Shown here: positions 29,534 through 43,100 of the stretch, piece by piece
How the letters are laid out: the number at the start of each line of letters is the position of its first letter
Numbering within the stretch: position 1 is the first letter of the stretch
Assembly: GCA_037576195.1 (NCBI GenBank)
Contig: CM075104.1
Location: 688,775-752,774, forward strand
From: Phytoseiulus persimilis
Taxonomy: Eukaryota > Arthropoda > Arachnida > Mesostigmata > Phytoseiidae
Direction of reading: 5' to 3'
DNA: 64,000 nt
Made by a program: the position numbers and the translations under genes
The notes under the pieces: model-generated
What the model saw: the letters and a program-made list of their open reading frames with translations, nothing else
What the model was told of the DNA's origin: nothing
Databases searched by the model: none

Positions 29534-30560
29534 ATGACCGGCACGCGCAGCGGGAAAGTGACGCAACCGCCGACCGAAGAGCGGAACCAACCAAAAGAAG
29601 GCACCGGCGGAACCCAGGCTGCTAACGACGGAACGGGTACCAACCCGCAGACATACGATTTGCAAGCAGACCAGCCCAGCCAGCTCGTGGGAGCCGTCCA
29701 GACAGCCGCATGCCCCCAGTTACCGTCAGGGGATAGACCAACGGACCCGGAGGAACGACAGCGCGCGTTCATCAACTCCCGCACACGGTGAGGATGACTC
29801 GGGACCCCGAAAAATACGCGCCATCGGACGACGCCGCGAGGTGGATCAAACAGTACGAGACCGCCGCAGTGCAAAACGGTTGGGACGACGCGTTCCGGAT
29901 CCAGACGTGGGACCTCTACATGACCGGAGTAGCCCTCCAGTGGGCCGAGAACATGCAGGGCCGGTGGGCCACTGTTGGACCATCTAGAACACGTCCAATG
30001 GCTCTGCTTCCAGGTCGACAACCGCATGCCCGACGAGGGAGTCATCGAGTATTTCAGCAACTCGATCCCAGAGACCGAATTCTCCGGTGTCGCCGCCTCG
30101 GGAGCAACGCGCAACCTGGACCGTCTGCGGGAGCTCCTCGAAGTGCGATCCGAGCACGGCGAGACCGCACCGTCAGGCCCACCCGACCGGCCCCGGGGAT
30201 TGCAGCGATGCAGACGCCCGCCGACCACCGTCGCACGAGAAGTCCCGTCTGAACGGAAAGAAACCGCTACGCGGCTCCAGCGCCCCAGGCGCAGTTTCGA
30301 CAAAGAAGCGTCTCACCGTTTCGTCGAAATTTTGAGGGAGACCGGCGAAGCTTCGACAACAGGCCGATATGCAAGTACTGCGACCGGGTTGGCCATGTTG
30401 TGAAGCACTGCCGCGACAGGGCGAACGGAATCCCGTCAGCCAGGCCGGGTAATTTCAACGCCCGCAGCCCCGTAATTCCCAGGGAACACCGAGGACCACA
30501 CCGCAGCCCCAGCCCGAGACAACTGCAGCCGGGAAACGAAGGTCGCCGACTGTCCTAAGT
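29534..30560 (+). pseudogene. Gypsy copy 2 gag, frame-shifted
   Basis: Same ATG and head as copy 1. A four-base deletion near 29782 shifts the frame (copy 1 ctaccgcac, here cccgcac). After about 29790 the gag domain continues in a second frame. A larger deletion near 29970 removes the region where copy 1 has the FKRAFLRHFD segment and restores the first frame. The zinc knuckle here is complete (CKYCDRVGHVVKHC near 30375). The gag frame stops near 30556. Confidence 0.75.
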
Positions 30561-30608
30561 TGCAGGGACAGGAGCACATCGGCGATCCGCAACCGGAATC
30601 AGGCAGAG

Positions 30609-30987
30609 GTGACAGTCCGAGGTATCGGAACTTGCACGGCCCTCCTTGACTTGGGAGCAGACGTGTCTTGTGTCAACGCCGACCTGATGCCTCGAAAAAA
30701 AGTGCGTTTCGGACTCACGGAAGAAGACGGACCAAGCCCAGTAGCGGCGAATGGAGTCGGGCTTCAAAGGGAATCGAAGTGTATGCTGCAGGTCGCCACC
30801 AATGAATACGACTCCCGCCCCTATGAATTTGTTGTCGTTCCAGGCTTGCCAGTAGATATTATATTAGGAGCCGATTTTCTCATAACGTACGGAGCACGGC
30901 TGAACCTTAGGGACGGAGAATTCATATTCGAATTCACTGATTATAAGCATACTAGAGACCCAACGTTCATAGACGCGTCCACAGAAT
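30609..30987 (+). pseudogene. Gypsy copy 2 protease fragment
   Basis: About 125 codons match the copy 1 protease region with few changes, including DLGAD at 30648-30659. The frame runs into the satellite and stops at once. All of reverse transcriptase, RNase H and integrase is missing. Confidence 0.8.
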
Positions 30988-31095
30988 AAAGATCCCGAAA
31001 ATTATCATGATTCTTTTCACTGCGCTGCAATAGGATTCAACTCCGAGAATCCTCGGAATAAAGATCCCGAAAATTATCGTAATTCTTTTCACTGC

Positions 31096-32679
31096 GCTGC
31101 AATAGGATTCAACTCCGAGAATCTCCGGAATGAAGATTCCGAGAATTATCGGAGTTCTATTCACTGCGCTGCAATGGGATTAAACTCCGAGAATCTTCGG
31201 AATAAAGAACCCGAAATCTATTGGAGTTCTATTCACTGCGCTGCAATAGGATTCAACTCCGAGAATCTTCGGAATAAAGATCCCGAAATCTATTGGAGTT
31301 CTATTCACTGCGCTGCAATAGGATTCAACTCCGAGAATCTTCGGAATAAAGATCCCGAGAATCATCGGAGTTCTATTCACTGCGCTGCAATAGGATTCAA
31401 CTCCGAGAATCCTCGGAATAAAGATCCCGAAAATTATCGTAATTATTTTCACTGCGCTGCCTCAAGATTCAACTCCGAGAATCCTCGGGATAAAGATCCC
31501 GAAAATCATCGTAATTCTTTTCTCTGCGCTTCAATAGCATTCATCTCCGAGAATCTTCGGAATGAACATCCCGAGAATTATCGGAGTTCTATTCACTGCG
31601 CTGCAATAGGATTCAACTCCGAGGATCTTCTGAATAAAGAACTCGAGAATTATCGGAGTTCTATTCACTGCGCTGCGATAGGATTCAACTCCGAGAATCT
31701 TCGGAATAAAGATCCCGTGAATTATCGTAATACTTTTCACTGCGCTGCCTTAAGATTCAACTCCGAGAATCCTCGGAATAAAGATCCCGAAAATTATCGT
31801 AATTATTTCCACTGCGCTGCAATAGGGTCCAACTCCGAGAATCTCCGGAAGAAAGATCCCGAGAATTATCGGAGTTCTATTCACTGCGCTGCAATAGGAT
31901 TCAACTCCGAGAATCTCCGGAATGAAGATTCCGAGAATTATCGGAGTTCTATTCACTGCGCTGCAATGGGATTAAACTCCGAGAATCTTCGGAATAAAGA
32001 ACCCGAAATCTATTGGAGTTCTATTCACTGCGCTGCAATAGGATTCAACTCCGAGAATCTTCGGAATAAAGATCCCGAAATCTATTGGAGTTCTATTCAC
32101 TGCGCTGCAATAGGATTCAACTCCGAGAATCTTCGGAATAAAGATCCCGAGAATCATCGGAGTTCTATTCACTGCGCTGCAATAGGATTCAACTCCGAGA
32201 ATCCTCGGAATAAAGATCCCGAAAATTATCGTAATTATTTTCACTGCGCTGCCTCAAGATTCAACTCCGAGAATCCTCGGGATAAAGATCCCGAAAATCA
32301 TCGTAATTCTTTTCTCTGCGCTTCAATAGCATTCAACTCCGAGAATCTTCGGAATGAACATCCCGAGAATTATCGGAGTTCTATTCACTGCGCTGCAATA
32401 GGATTCAACTCCGAGGATCTTCTGAATAAAGAACTCGAGAATTATCGGAGTTCTATTCACTGCGCTGCGATAGGATTCAACTCCGAGAATCTTCGGAATA
32501 AAGATCCCGTGAATTATCGTAATACTTTTCACTGCGCTGCCTTAAGATTCAACTCCGAGAATCCTCGGAATAAAGATCCCGAAAATTATCGTAATTATTT
32601 CCACTGCGCTGCAATAGGGTCCAACTCCGAGAATCTCCGGAAGAAAGATCCCGAGAATTATCGGAGTTCTATTCACTGC
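31096..32679 (+). repeat. 11-monomer higher-order repeat, two copies (792 bp each)
   Basis: 31096-31887 and 31888-32679 match at a 792-bp offset. Variant monomers (for example agaatctccggaatgaagat, then gaacccgaaatctattgg) occur in the same order. A seven-monomer offset (504 bp) then repeats from about 32185 into 33192. Confidence 0.85.
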
Positions 32680-35600
32680 GCTGCAATAGGATTCAACTCC
32701 GAGAATCCTCGGAATAAAGATCCCGAAAATTATCGTAATTATTTTCACTGCGCTGCCTCAAGATTCAACTCCGAGAATCCTCGGGATAAAGATCCCGAAA
32801 ATCATCGTAATTCTTTTCTCTGCGCTTCAATAGCATTCAACTCCGAGAATCTTCGGAATGAACATCCCGAGAATTATCGGAGTTCTATTCACTGCGCTGC
32901 AATAGGATTCAACTCCGAGGATCTTCTGAATAAAGAACCCGAGAATTATCGGAGTTCTATTCACTGCGCTGCGATAGGATTCAACTCCGAGAATCTTCGG
33001 AATAAAGATCCCGTGAATTATCGTAATACTTTTCACTGCGCTGCCTTAAGATTCAACTCCGAGAATCCTCGGAATAAAGATCCCGAAAATTATCGTAATT
33101 ATTTCCACTGCGCTGCAATAGGGTCCAACTCCGAGAATCTTCGGAAGAAAGATCCCGAGAATTATCGGAGTTCTATTCACTGCGCTGCAATAGGATTCGA
33201 CTACGAGAATCTTTGGAATAAAGATCCCGAAAATTATTGGAGCTCTATGCCCTGTGCTGCAATAGGATTTAACTCCGAGAATCTTCGGAATAAAGATCCC
33301 GAAAATTATCGTAACTTCTTTCACTGCGCTGCAATGGGATTCAACTCCGAGAATCTTCCGAATGAAGATCCCGAAAATTATCGGAGCTCTCTTCCCTGTG
33401 CTGCAATAGGATTCAACCCCGAGAATCTTCGGAATAAAGAACCCGAAAATTATTGGAGTTCTATTCACTGCCCTGCAATAGGATTCAACTCCGAGAATCT
33501 TCGGAATAAAGATCCCGAGAATTATCGGAGTTCTATTCACTGCGCTGCGATAGGATTCAACTCCGAGAATCCTCGGAATAAAGAACCCGAAATCTATTGG
33601 AGTTCTATTCACTGCGCTGCAATAGGATTCAACTCCGAGGATCTTCGGAATAAAGATCCCGAAAATTATCGTAATTCTTCTCACTGCGCCGCAACAGGAT
33701 CCAACTCCGAGAATCTTCGGAATGAAGATCCCGAAAATTATCGCAATTCTTTTCACTGCGCTGCCATAAGATTAAACTCCGAGAATCCTTGGAATAAAGA
33801 TCCCGAAAATTATCGTAACTCTTCTCACTGCGCTGCAATAGGATCCAACTCCGAGAATCTTCGGAATAAAGATCCCGAGAATTATCGGAGTTCTATTCAC
33901 TGCGCTGCGATAGGATTCAACTCCGAGAATCTTCGGAATAACGATCCCCAGAATCATCGTAATTCTTTTCACTGCGCTGCGATAGGATTCAACTCCGAGA
34001 ATCTTCGGAATAAAGATCCCGAGAATTATCGTAATTCTTTTCACTGCGCTGCCTTGAGATTCAACTCCGAGAATCCTCGGAATGAAGATCCCGAAAATTA
34101 TCGTAACTTCTTTCACTGCGCTGCAATGGGATTCAACTCCGAGAATCTTCCGAATGAAGATCCCGAAAATTATTGGAGTTCTATTCACTGCCCTGCAATA
34201 GGATTCAACTCCGAAAATCTTCGGAATAAAGATCCCGGAAATTATCGTAATTCTTCTCACTGCGCTGCAATAGGATCCAACTCCGAGAATCTTCGGAATA
34301 AAGATCCCGAGAATTATCGGAGTTCTATTCACTGCGCTGCGATAGGATTCAACTCCGAGAATCCTCGGAATAAAGAACCCGAAATCTATTGGAGTTCTAT
34401 TCACTGCGCTGCAATAGGATTCAACTCCGAGAATCTTCGGAATAAAGATCCCGAAAATTATCGTAACTTCTTTCACTGCGCTGCAATGGGATTCAACTCC
34501 GAGAATCTTCCGAATGAAGATCCCGAAAATTATTGGAGTTCTATTCACTGCCCTGCAATAGGATTCAACTCCGAGGATTTTCGGAATAAAGATCCCGAGA
34601 ATTATCGTAATTCTTTTCACTGCGCTGCCTTGAGATTCAACTCCGAGAATCCTCGGAATAAAGATCCCGAAAATTATCGGAGCTCTATTCCCTGTGCTGC
34701 AATAGGATTCAACTCCTAGAATCTTCGGAATAAAGAACCCGAAATTTATTGGAGTTCTATTCACTACGCTGCCATAGGATTCAACTCCGAGAATCTTCGG
34801 AATAAACATCTCGAGAATTATCGGAGTTCTATTCAGTGCGCTGCCATAAGATTCAACTCCGAGAATCCTCGGAATGAAGATCCCGAAAATTATCGTAATT
34901 CTTTTCACTGCGCTGCAATGGGATTCAACTCCGAGAATCTTCGGAATAAAGATCCCGAGAATTATCGGAGTTCTATTCACTGCGCTGCAATAGGATTCAA
35001 CTCCGAAAATCTTCGGAATAAAGATCCCGGAAATTATCGTAATTATTTTCACTGCGCTGCCTTGAGATTCAACTCCGAGAATCCTCGGAATGAAGATCCC
35101 GAAAATTATCGTAATTCTTTTCACTGCGCTGCAATAGGATTCAACTCCGAGAATCCTTGGAATAAAGATCCCGAAAATTATCGTAATTCTTTTCACTGCG
35201 CTTCCTTAAGATTCAACTCCGAGAATCCTCGGAATGAAGATCCCGTAAATTATCGTAATTCTTTCCACTGCGCTGCAACAGGATCCAACTCCGAGAATCT
35301 TCGGAATAAAGATCCCGAGAATTATCGGAGTTCTATTCACTGCGCTGCAATAGGATTCAACTCCGAGAATCTTCGGAATAAAGATCCCGAGAATTATCGG
35401 AGTTCTATTAACTGCGCTGCAATAGGATTCAACTCCGAAAATCTTCGGAATAAAGATCCCGGAAATTATCGTAATTCTTTTCACTGCGCTGCCATAGGAT
35501 TCAACTCCGAGAATCTTCGGAATAAACATCTCGAGAATTATCGGAGTTCTATTTAGTGCGCTGCCATAAGATTCAACTCCGAGAATCCTCGGAATGAAGA

Positions 35601-35753
35601 TCCCGAAAATTATCGTAATTCTTTTCACTGCGCTGCAATAGGATTCAACTCCGAGAATCTTCGGAATAAAGATCCCGAGAATTATCGGAGTTCTATTCAC
35701 TGCGCTGCAATAGGATTCAACTCCGAAAATCTTCGGAATAAAGATCCCGGAAT

Positions 35754-38700
35754 TTATCGTAATTCTTTTCACTGCGCTGCCTTGAGATTCAACTCCGAGA
35801 ATCCTCGGAATGAAGATCCCGAAAATTATCGTAATTCTTTTCACTGCGCTGCAATAGGATTCAACTCCGAGAATCCTTGGAATAAAGATCCCGAAAATTA
35901 TCGTAATTCTTTTCACTGCGCTTCCTTAAGATTCAGCTCCGAGAATCCTCGGAATGAAGATCCCGTAAATTATCGTAATTCTTTCCACTGCGCTGCAACA
36001 GGATCCAACTCCGAGAATCTTCGGAATAAAGATCCCGAGAATTATCGGAGTTCTATTCACTGCGCTGCAATAGGATTCAACTCCGAGAATCTTCGGAATA
36101 AAGATCCCGAGAATTATCGGAGTTCTATTAACTGCGCTGCAATAGGATTCAACTCCGAAAATCTTCGGAATAAAGATCCCGGAAATTATCGTAATTCTTT
36201 TCACTGCGCTGCAATAGGATCCAACTCCGAGAATCTTCGGAATAAAGATCCCGAGAATTATTGGAGTTCTATTCACTGCGCTGCAATAGGATTCAACTCC
36301 GAGAATCTTCGGAATAAAGATCCCGAGAATTATCGGAGTTCTATTCACTGCGCTGCGATAGGATTCAACTCCGAGAATCTTCGGAATAAAGATCCCGAGA
36401 ATCATCGTAATTCTTTTCACTGCGCTGCCTTGAGATTCAACTCCGAGAATCCTCGGAATGAAGATCCCGGAAATTATCGTAATTCTTTTCACTGCGCTGC
36501 AATAGGATTCAACTCCGAGAATCTTCGGAATAAAGATCCCGAGAATTATGGGAGTTCTATTCACTGCGCTGCACTAGGATTCAACTCCGAAAATCTTCGG
36601 AATAAAGATCCCGGAAATTATCGTAATTCTTCTCACTGCGCTGCAATAGGATCCAACTCCGAGAATCTTCGGAATAAAGATCCCGAGAATTATCGGAGTT
36701 CTATTCACTGCGCTGCAATGGGATTCGACTACGAGAATCTTTGGAATAAAGATCCCGAAAATTATCGGAGCTCTATGCTCTGTGCTGCAATAGGATTCAA
36801 CTCCGAGAATCTTCGGAATAAAGATCCCGAAAATTATCGTAACTTCTTTCACTGCGCTGCAATGGGATTCAACTCCGAGAATCTTCCGAATGAAGATCCC
36901 GAAAATTATTGGAGTTCTATTCACTGCCCTGCAATAGGATTCAACTCCGAGGATTTTTGGAATAAAGAACCCGAAAGTTATCGCAATTATTTTCACTGCG
37001 CTGCAATAGGATTCAACTCCAAGAATCCTCGGAATAAAGATCCCGAGAATTATCGGAGTTCTATTCACTGCGCTGCCATAGGATTCGACTACGAGAATCT
37101 TCGGAATAAAGATCCCGAGGATTATCGGAGCTCTATTCACTGCGCTGCCATAGGATTCAACTCCGAGAATCTTCGGAATAAACATCTCGAGAATTATCGG
37201 ACATCTATTCAGTGCGCTGCCATAAGATTCAACTCCGAGAATCCTCGGAATGAAGATCCCGAAAATTATCGTAATTCTTTTCACTGCGCTGCAACAGGAT
37301 TCAACTCCGAGAATCTTCGGAATAAAGATCCCGAGAATTATCGGAGTTCTATTCACTGCGCTGCAATAGGATTCAACTCCGAAAATCTTCGGAATAAAGA
37401 TCCCGGAATTTATCGTAATTCTTTTCACTGCGCTGCCTTGAGATTCAACTCCGAGAATCCTCGGAATGAAGATCCCGAAAATTATCGTAATTCTTTTCAC
37501 TGCGCTGCAATAGGATTCAACTCCGAGAATCCTTGGAATAAAGATCCCGAAAATTATCGTAATTCTTTTCACTGCGCTTCCTTAAGATTCAGCTCCGAGA
37601 ATCCTCGGAATGAAGATCCCGTAAATTATCGTAATTCTTTCCACTGCGCTGCAACAGGATCCAACTCCGAGAATCTTCGGAATAAAGATCCCGAGAATTA
37701 TCGGAGTTCTATTCACTGCGCTGCAATAGGATTCAACTCCGAGAATCTTCGGAATAAAGATCCCGAGAATTATCGGAGTTCTATTAACTGCGCTGCAATA
37801 GGATTCAACTCCGAAAATCTTCGGAATAAAGATCCCGGAAATTATCGTAATTCTTTTCACTGCGCTGCAATAGGATCCAACTCCGAGAATCTTCGGAATA
37901 AAGATCCCGAGAATTATTGGAGTTCTATTCACTGCGCTGCAATAGGATTCAACTCCGAGAATCTTCGGAATAAAGATCCCGAGAATTATCGGAGTTCTAT
38001 TCACTGCGCTGCGATAGGATTCAACTCCGAGAATCTTCGGAATAAAGATCCCGAGAATCATCGTAATTCTTTTCACTGCGCTGCCTTGAGATTCAACTCC
38101 GAGAATCCTCGGAATGAAGATCCCGGAAATTATCGTAATTCTTTTCACTGCGCTGCAATAGGATTCAACTCCGAGAATCTTCGGAATAAAGATCCCGAGA
38201 ATTATGGGAGTTCTATTCACTGCGCTGCACTAGGATTCAACTCCGAAAATCTTCGGAATAAAGATCCCGGAAATTATCGTAATTCTTCTCACTGCGCTGC
38301 AATAGGATCCAACTCCGAGAATCTTCGGAATAAAGATCCCGAGAATTATCGGAGTTCTATTCACTGCGCTGCAATGGGATTCGACTACGAGAATCTTTGG
38401 AATAAAGATCCCGAAAATTATCGGAGCTCTATGCTCTGTGCTGCAATAGGATTCAACTCCGAGAATCTTCGGAATAAAGATCCCGAAAATTATCGTAACT
38501 TCTTTCACTGCGCTGCAATGGGATTCAACTCCGAGAATCTTCCGAATGAAGATCCCGAAAATTATTGGAGTTCTATTCACTGCCCTGCAATAGGATTCAA
38601 CTCCGAGGATTTTTGGAATAAAGAACCCGAAAGTTATCGCAATTATTTTCACTGCGCTGCAATAGGATTCAACTCCAAGAATCCTCGGAATAAAGATCCC

Positions 38701-39065
38701 GAGAATTATCGGAGTTCTATTCACTGCGCTGCCATAGGATTCGACTACGAGAATCTTCGGAATAAAGATCCCGAGGATTATCGGAGCTCTATTCACTGCG
38801 CTGCCATAGGATTCAACTCCGAGAATCTTCGGAATAAACATCTCGAGAATTATCGGACATCTATTCAGTGCGCTGCCATAAGATTCAACTCCGAGAATCC
38901 TCGGAATGAAGATCCCGAAAATTATCGTAATTCTTTTCACTGCGCTGCAACAGGATTCAACTCCGAGAATCTTCGGAATAAAGATCCCGAGAATTATCGG
39001 AGTTCTATTCACTGCGCTGCAATAGGATTCAACTCCGAAAATCTTCGGAATAAAGATCCCGGAAA
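35754..39065 (+). repeat. 23-monomer higher-order repeat, two copies (1656 bp each)
   Basis: About 35754-37409 and 37410-39065 match at a 1656-bp offset, including rare variants such as atgctctgtgctgc and catctcgagaattatcgg. Edges are set where the second copy diverges (39066) and are approximate to within a monomer. Confidence 0.85.
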
Positions 39066-40173
39066 TTATCGTAATTCTTTTCACTGCGCTGCAATAGGAT
39101 CCAACTCCGAGAATCTTCGGAATAAAGATCCCGAGAACTATTGGAGTTCTATTCACTGCGCTGCAATGGGATTCAACTCCGAGAATCTTCGGAATAAAGA
39201 TCCCGAGAATTATCGGAGTTCTATTCACTGCGCTGCAATAGGATTCAACTCCGAGAATCTTCGGAATAAAGATCCCGAGAATTATCGGAGTTCTATTCAC
39301 TGCGCTGCGATAGGATTCAACTCCGAGAATCCTCGGAATGAAGATCCCGGAAATTATCGTAATTCTTTTCACTGCGCTGCCTTAATATTCAATTCCGAGA
39401 ATCCTCGGAATGAAGATCCCGAAAATTATCGTAATCCGTTTCACTGCGCTTCAAGGGGATTCAACTCCGACAATCTTCGGAGCAAAGATCCCGAGAATTA
39501 TCGGAGTTCTATTCGCTGCGCTGCAATAGGATTCAACTCCGAGGATCTTCGGAATAAAGATCCCGAAAATTATCGTAATTCTTCTCACTGCGCTGCAACA
39601 GGATCCAACTCCGAGAATCTTCGGAATGAAGATCCCGAAAATTATCGTAATTCTTTTCACTGCGCTGCAATAGGATTCAACTCCGAGAATCCTCGGAATA
39701 AAGATCCCGAAAATTATCGTAATTCTTTTCACTGCGCTTCCTCAAGATTCAACTCCGAGAATCCTCGGAATGAAGATCCCGTAAATCATCGTAATTCTTT
39801 CCACTGCGCTGCAATAGGATCCAACTCCGAGAATCTTCGGAATAAAGATCCCGGAAATTATCGTAATTCTTTTCACTGCGCTGCAATAGGATTCAACTCC
39901 GAGAATCTTCGGAATAAAGATCCCGAGAATTATCGGAGTTCTATTCACTGCGCTGCAATAGGATTCAACTCCGAAAATCTTCGGAATAAAGATCCCGGAA
40001 ATTATCGTAATTCTTTTCACTGCGCTGCAATAGGATCCAACTCCGAGAATCTTCGGAATAAAGATCCCGAGAATTATTGGAGTTCTATTCACTGCGCTTC
40101 CTTAAGATTCAACTCCGAGAATCCTCGGAATGAAGATCCCGCGAATTATCGTAATTCTTTCCACTGCGCTGCA

Positions 40174-43100
40174 ACAGTATCTAACTCCGAGAATCTTCGG
40201 AATGAAGATCCCGAAAATTATCGCAATTCTTTTCACTGCGCTGCCATAAGATTAAACTCCGAGAATCCTTGGAATAAATATCCCGAAAATTATCGTAATT
40301 CTTCTCACTGCGCTGCAATAGGATCCAACTCTGAGAATCTTCGGAATAAAGATCCCGAGAATTATCGGAGTTCTATTCACTGCGCTTCAATAGGATTCGA
40401 CTACGAGAATCTTTGGAATAAAGATCCCGAAAATTATCGGAGCTCTATGCCCTGTGCTGCAATAGGATTCAACTCCGAGAATCTTCGGAATTAAGATCCC
40501 GAAAATTATCGTAACTTTTTTCACTGCGCTGCAATAGGATTCAACTCCGAGAATCTTCGGAATAAAGATCCCGAAAATTATCGTAACTTCTTTCACTGCG
40601 CTGCAATGGGATTCAACTCCGAGAATCTTCCGAATGAAGATCCCGAAAATTATTGGAGTTCTATTCACTGCCCTGCAATAGGATTCAACTCCGAGGATTT
40701 TTGGAATAAAGAACCCGAAAATTATCGCAATTATTTTCACTGCGCTGCAATAGGATTCAACTCCAAGAATCCTCGGAATAAAGATCCCGAGAATTATCGG
40801 AGTTCTATTCACTGCGCTGCCATAGGATTCGACTACGAGAATCTTCGGAATAAAGATCCCGAGGATTATCGGAGTTCTATTCACTGCGCTGCCATAGGAT
40901 TCAACTCCGAGAATCTTCGGAATAAACATCTCGAGAATTATCGGAGTTCTATTCAGTGCGCTGCCATAAGATTCAACTCCGAGAATCCTCGGAATGAAGA
41001 TCCCGAAAATTATCGTAATTCTTTTCACTGCGCTGCAACAGGATTCAACTCCGAGAATCTTCGGAATAAAGATCCCGAGAATTATCGGAGTTCTATTCAC
41101 TGCGCTGCAATAGGATTCAACTCCGAAAATCTTCGGAATAAAGATCCCGGAAATTATCGTAATTCTTTTCACTGCGCTGCAATAGGATCCAACTCCGAGA
41201 ATCTTCGGAATAAAGATCCCGAGAACTATTGGAGTTCTATTCACTGCGCTGCAATGGGATTCAACTCCGAGAATCTTCGGAATAAAGATCCCGAGAATTA
41301 TCGGAGTTCTATTCACTGCGCTGCAATAGGATTCAACTCCGAGAATCTTCGGAATAAAGATCCCGAGAATTATCGGAGTTCTATTCACTGCGCTGCAATA
41401 GGATTCAACTCCGAAAATCTTCGGAATAAAGATCCCGGAAATTATCGTAATTCTTTTCACTGCGCTGCAATAGGATCCAACCCCGAGAATCTTCGGAATA
41501 AACATCCCGAGAATTATTGGAGTTCTATTCACTGCGCTGCAATAGGATTCAACTCCGAGAATCTTCGGAATAAAGATCCCGAGAATTATCGGAGTTCTAT
41601 TCACTGCGCTGCGATAGGATTCAACTCCGAGAATCCTCGGAATGAAGATCCCGGAAATTATCGTAATTCTTTTCACTGCGCTGCCTTAATATTCAATTCC
41701 GAGAATCCTCGGAATGAAGATCCCGAAAATTATCGTAATCCGTTTCACTGCGCTTCAAGGGGATTCAACTCCGACAATCTTCGGAACAAAGATCCCGAGA
41801 ATTATCGGAGTTCTATTCGCTGCGCTGCAATAGGATTCAACTCCGAGGATCTTCGGAATAAAGATCCCGAAAATTATCGTAATTCTTCTCACTGCGCTGC
41901 AACAGGATCCAACTCCGAGAATCTTCGGAATGAAGATCCCGAAAATTATCGCAATTCTTTTCACTGCGCTGCCATAAGATTAAACTCCGAGAATCCTTGG
42001 AATAAAGATCCCGAAAATTATCGTAACTCTTCTCACTGCGCTGCAATAGGATCCAACTCCGAGAATCTTCGGAATAAAGATCCCGAGAATTATCGGAGTT
42101 CTATTCACTGCGCTGCAATAGGATTCGACTACGAGAATCTTTGGAATAAAGATCCCGAAAATTATCGGAGTTCTATGCCCTGTGCTGCAATAGGATTCAA
42201 CTCCGAGAATCTTCGGAATAAAGATCCCGAAAATTATCGTAACTTCTTTCACTGCGCTGCAATGGGATTCAACTCCGAGAATCTTCCGAATGAAGATCCC
42301 GAAAATTATCGGAGCTCTCTTCCCTGTGCTGCAATAGGATTCAACCCCGAGAATCTTCGGAATAAAGAACCCGAAAATTATTGGAGTTCTATTCACTGCC
42401 CTGCAATAGGATTCAACTCCGAGGATTTTCGGAATAAAGAACCCGAAAATTATCGCAATTCTTTTCACTGCGCTGCAATAGGATTCAACTCCAAGAATCC
42501 TCGGAATAAAGATCCCGAGAATTATCGGAGTTCTATTCACTGCGCTGCTATAGGATTCGACTACGAGAATCTTCGGAATAAAGATCCCGAGGATTATCGG
42601 AGTTCTATTCACTGCGCTGCCATAGGATTCAACTCCGAGAATCTTCGGAATAAACATCTCGAGAATTATCGGAGTTCTATTCAGTGCGCTGCCATAAGAT
42701 TCAACTCCGAGAGTCTTCGGAATTAACATCCCGAGAATTATCGGAGTTCTATTCACTGCGCTGCAATAGGATCCAACTCCGAGAATCTTCGGAATAAAGA
42801 TCCCGGAAATTATCGTAATTCTTTTCACTGCGCTGCCATAGGATTCAACTCCGAGAATCTTCGGAATAAACATCTCGAGAATTATCGGAGTTCTATTCAG
42901 TGCGCTGCCATAAGATTCAACTCCGAGAGTCTTCGGAATTAACATCTCGAGAATTATCGGAGTTCTATTCACTGCGCTGCCATAAGATTCAACTCCGAGA
43001 ATCCTCGGAATAAAGATCCCGAGAATTATCGGAGCTCTATTCACTGCGCTGCAATGGGATTCAACTCCGAGAATCTTCGGAATAAAGATCCCGAGAGTTA

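Larger units (their letters stand above)
28642..30987 (+). mobile_element. Gypsy copy 2, truncated, sharing an LTR with copy 1
   Basis: An LTR (from 28642), leader, gag and the start of protease follow in order. It then ends abruptly at about 30985-30987, where Sat-C begins. The join has a few bases of shared sequence (gaa then aaag in both partners). Gag has small deletions relative to copy 1, so this copy is also dead. Tandem elements sharing one LTR usually arise by recombination between LTRs. Confidence 0.85.

Noticed and set aside
30988-33000. CRISPR-like array reading of regular short repeats
   Set aside because: No unique spacers; the whole 72-bp unit repeats, as in a satellite, within a eukaryotic context.
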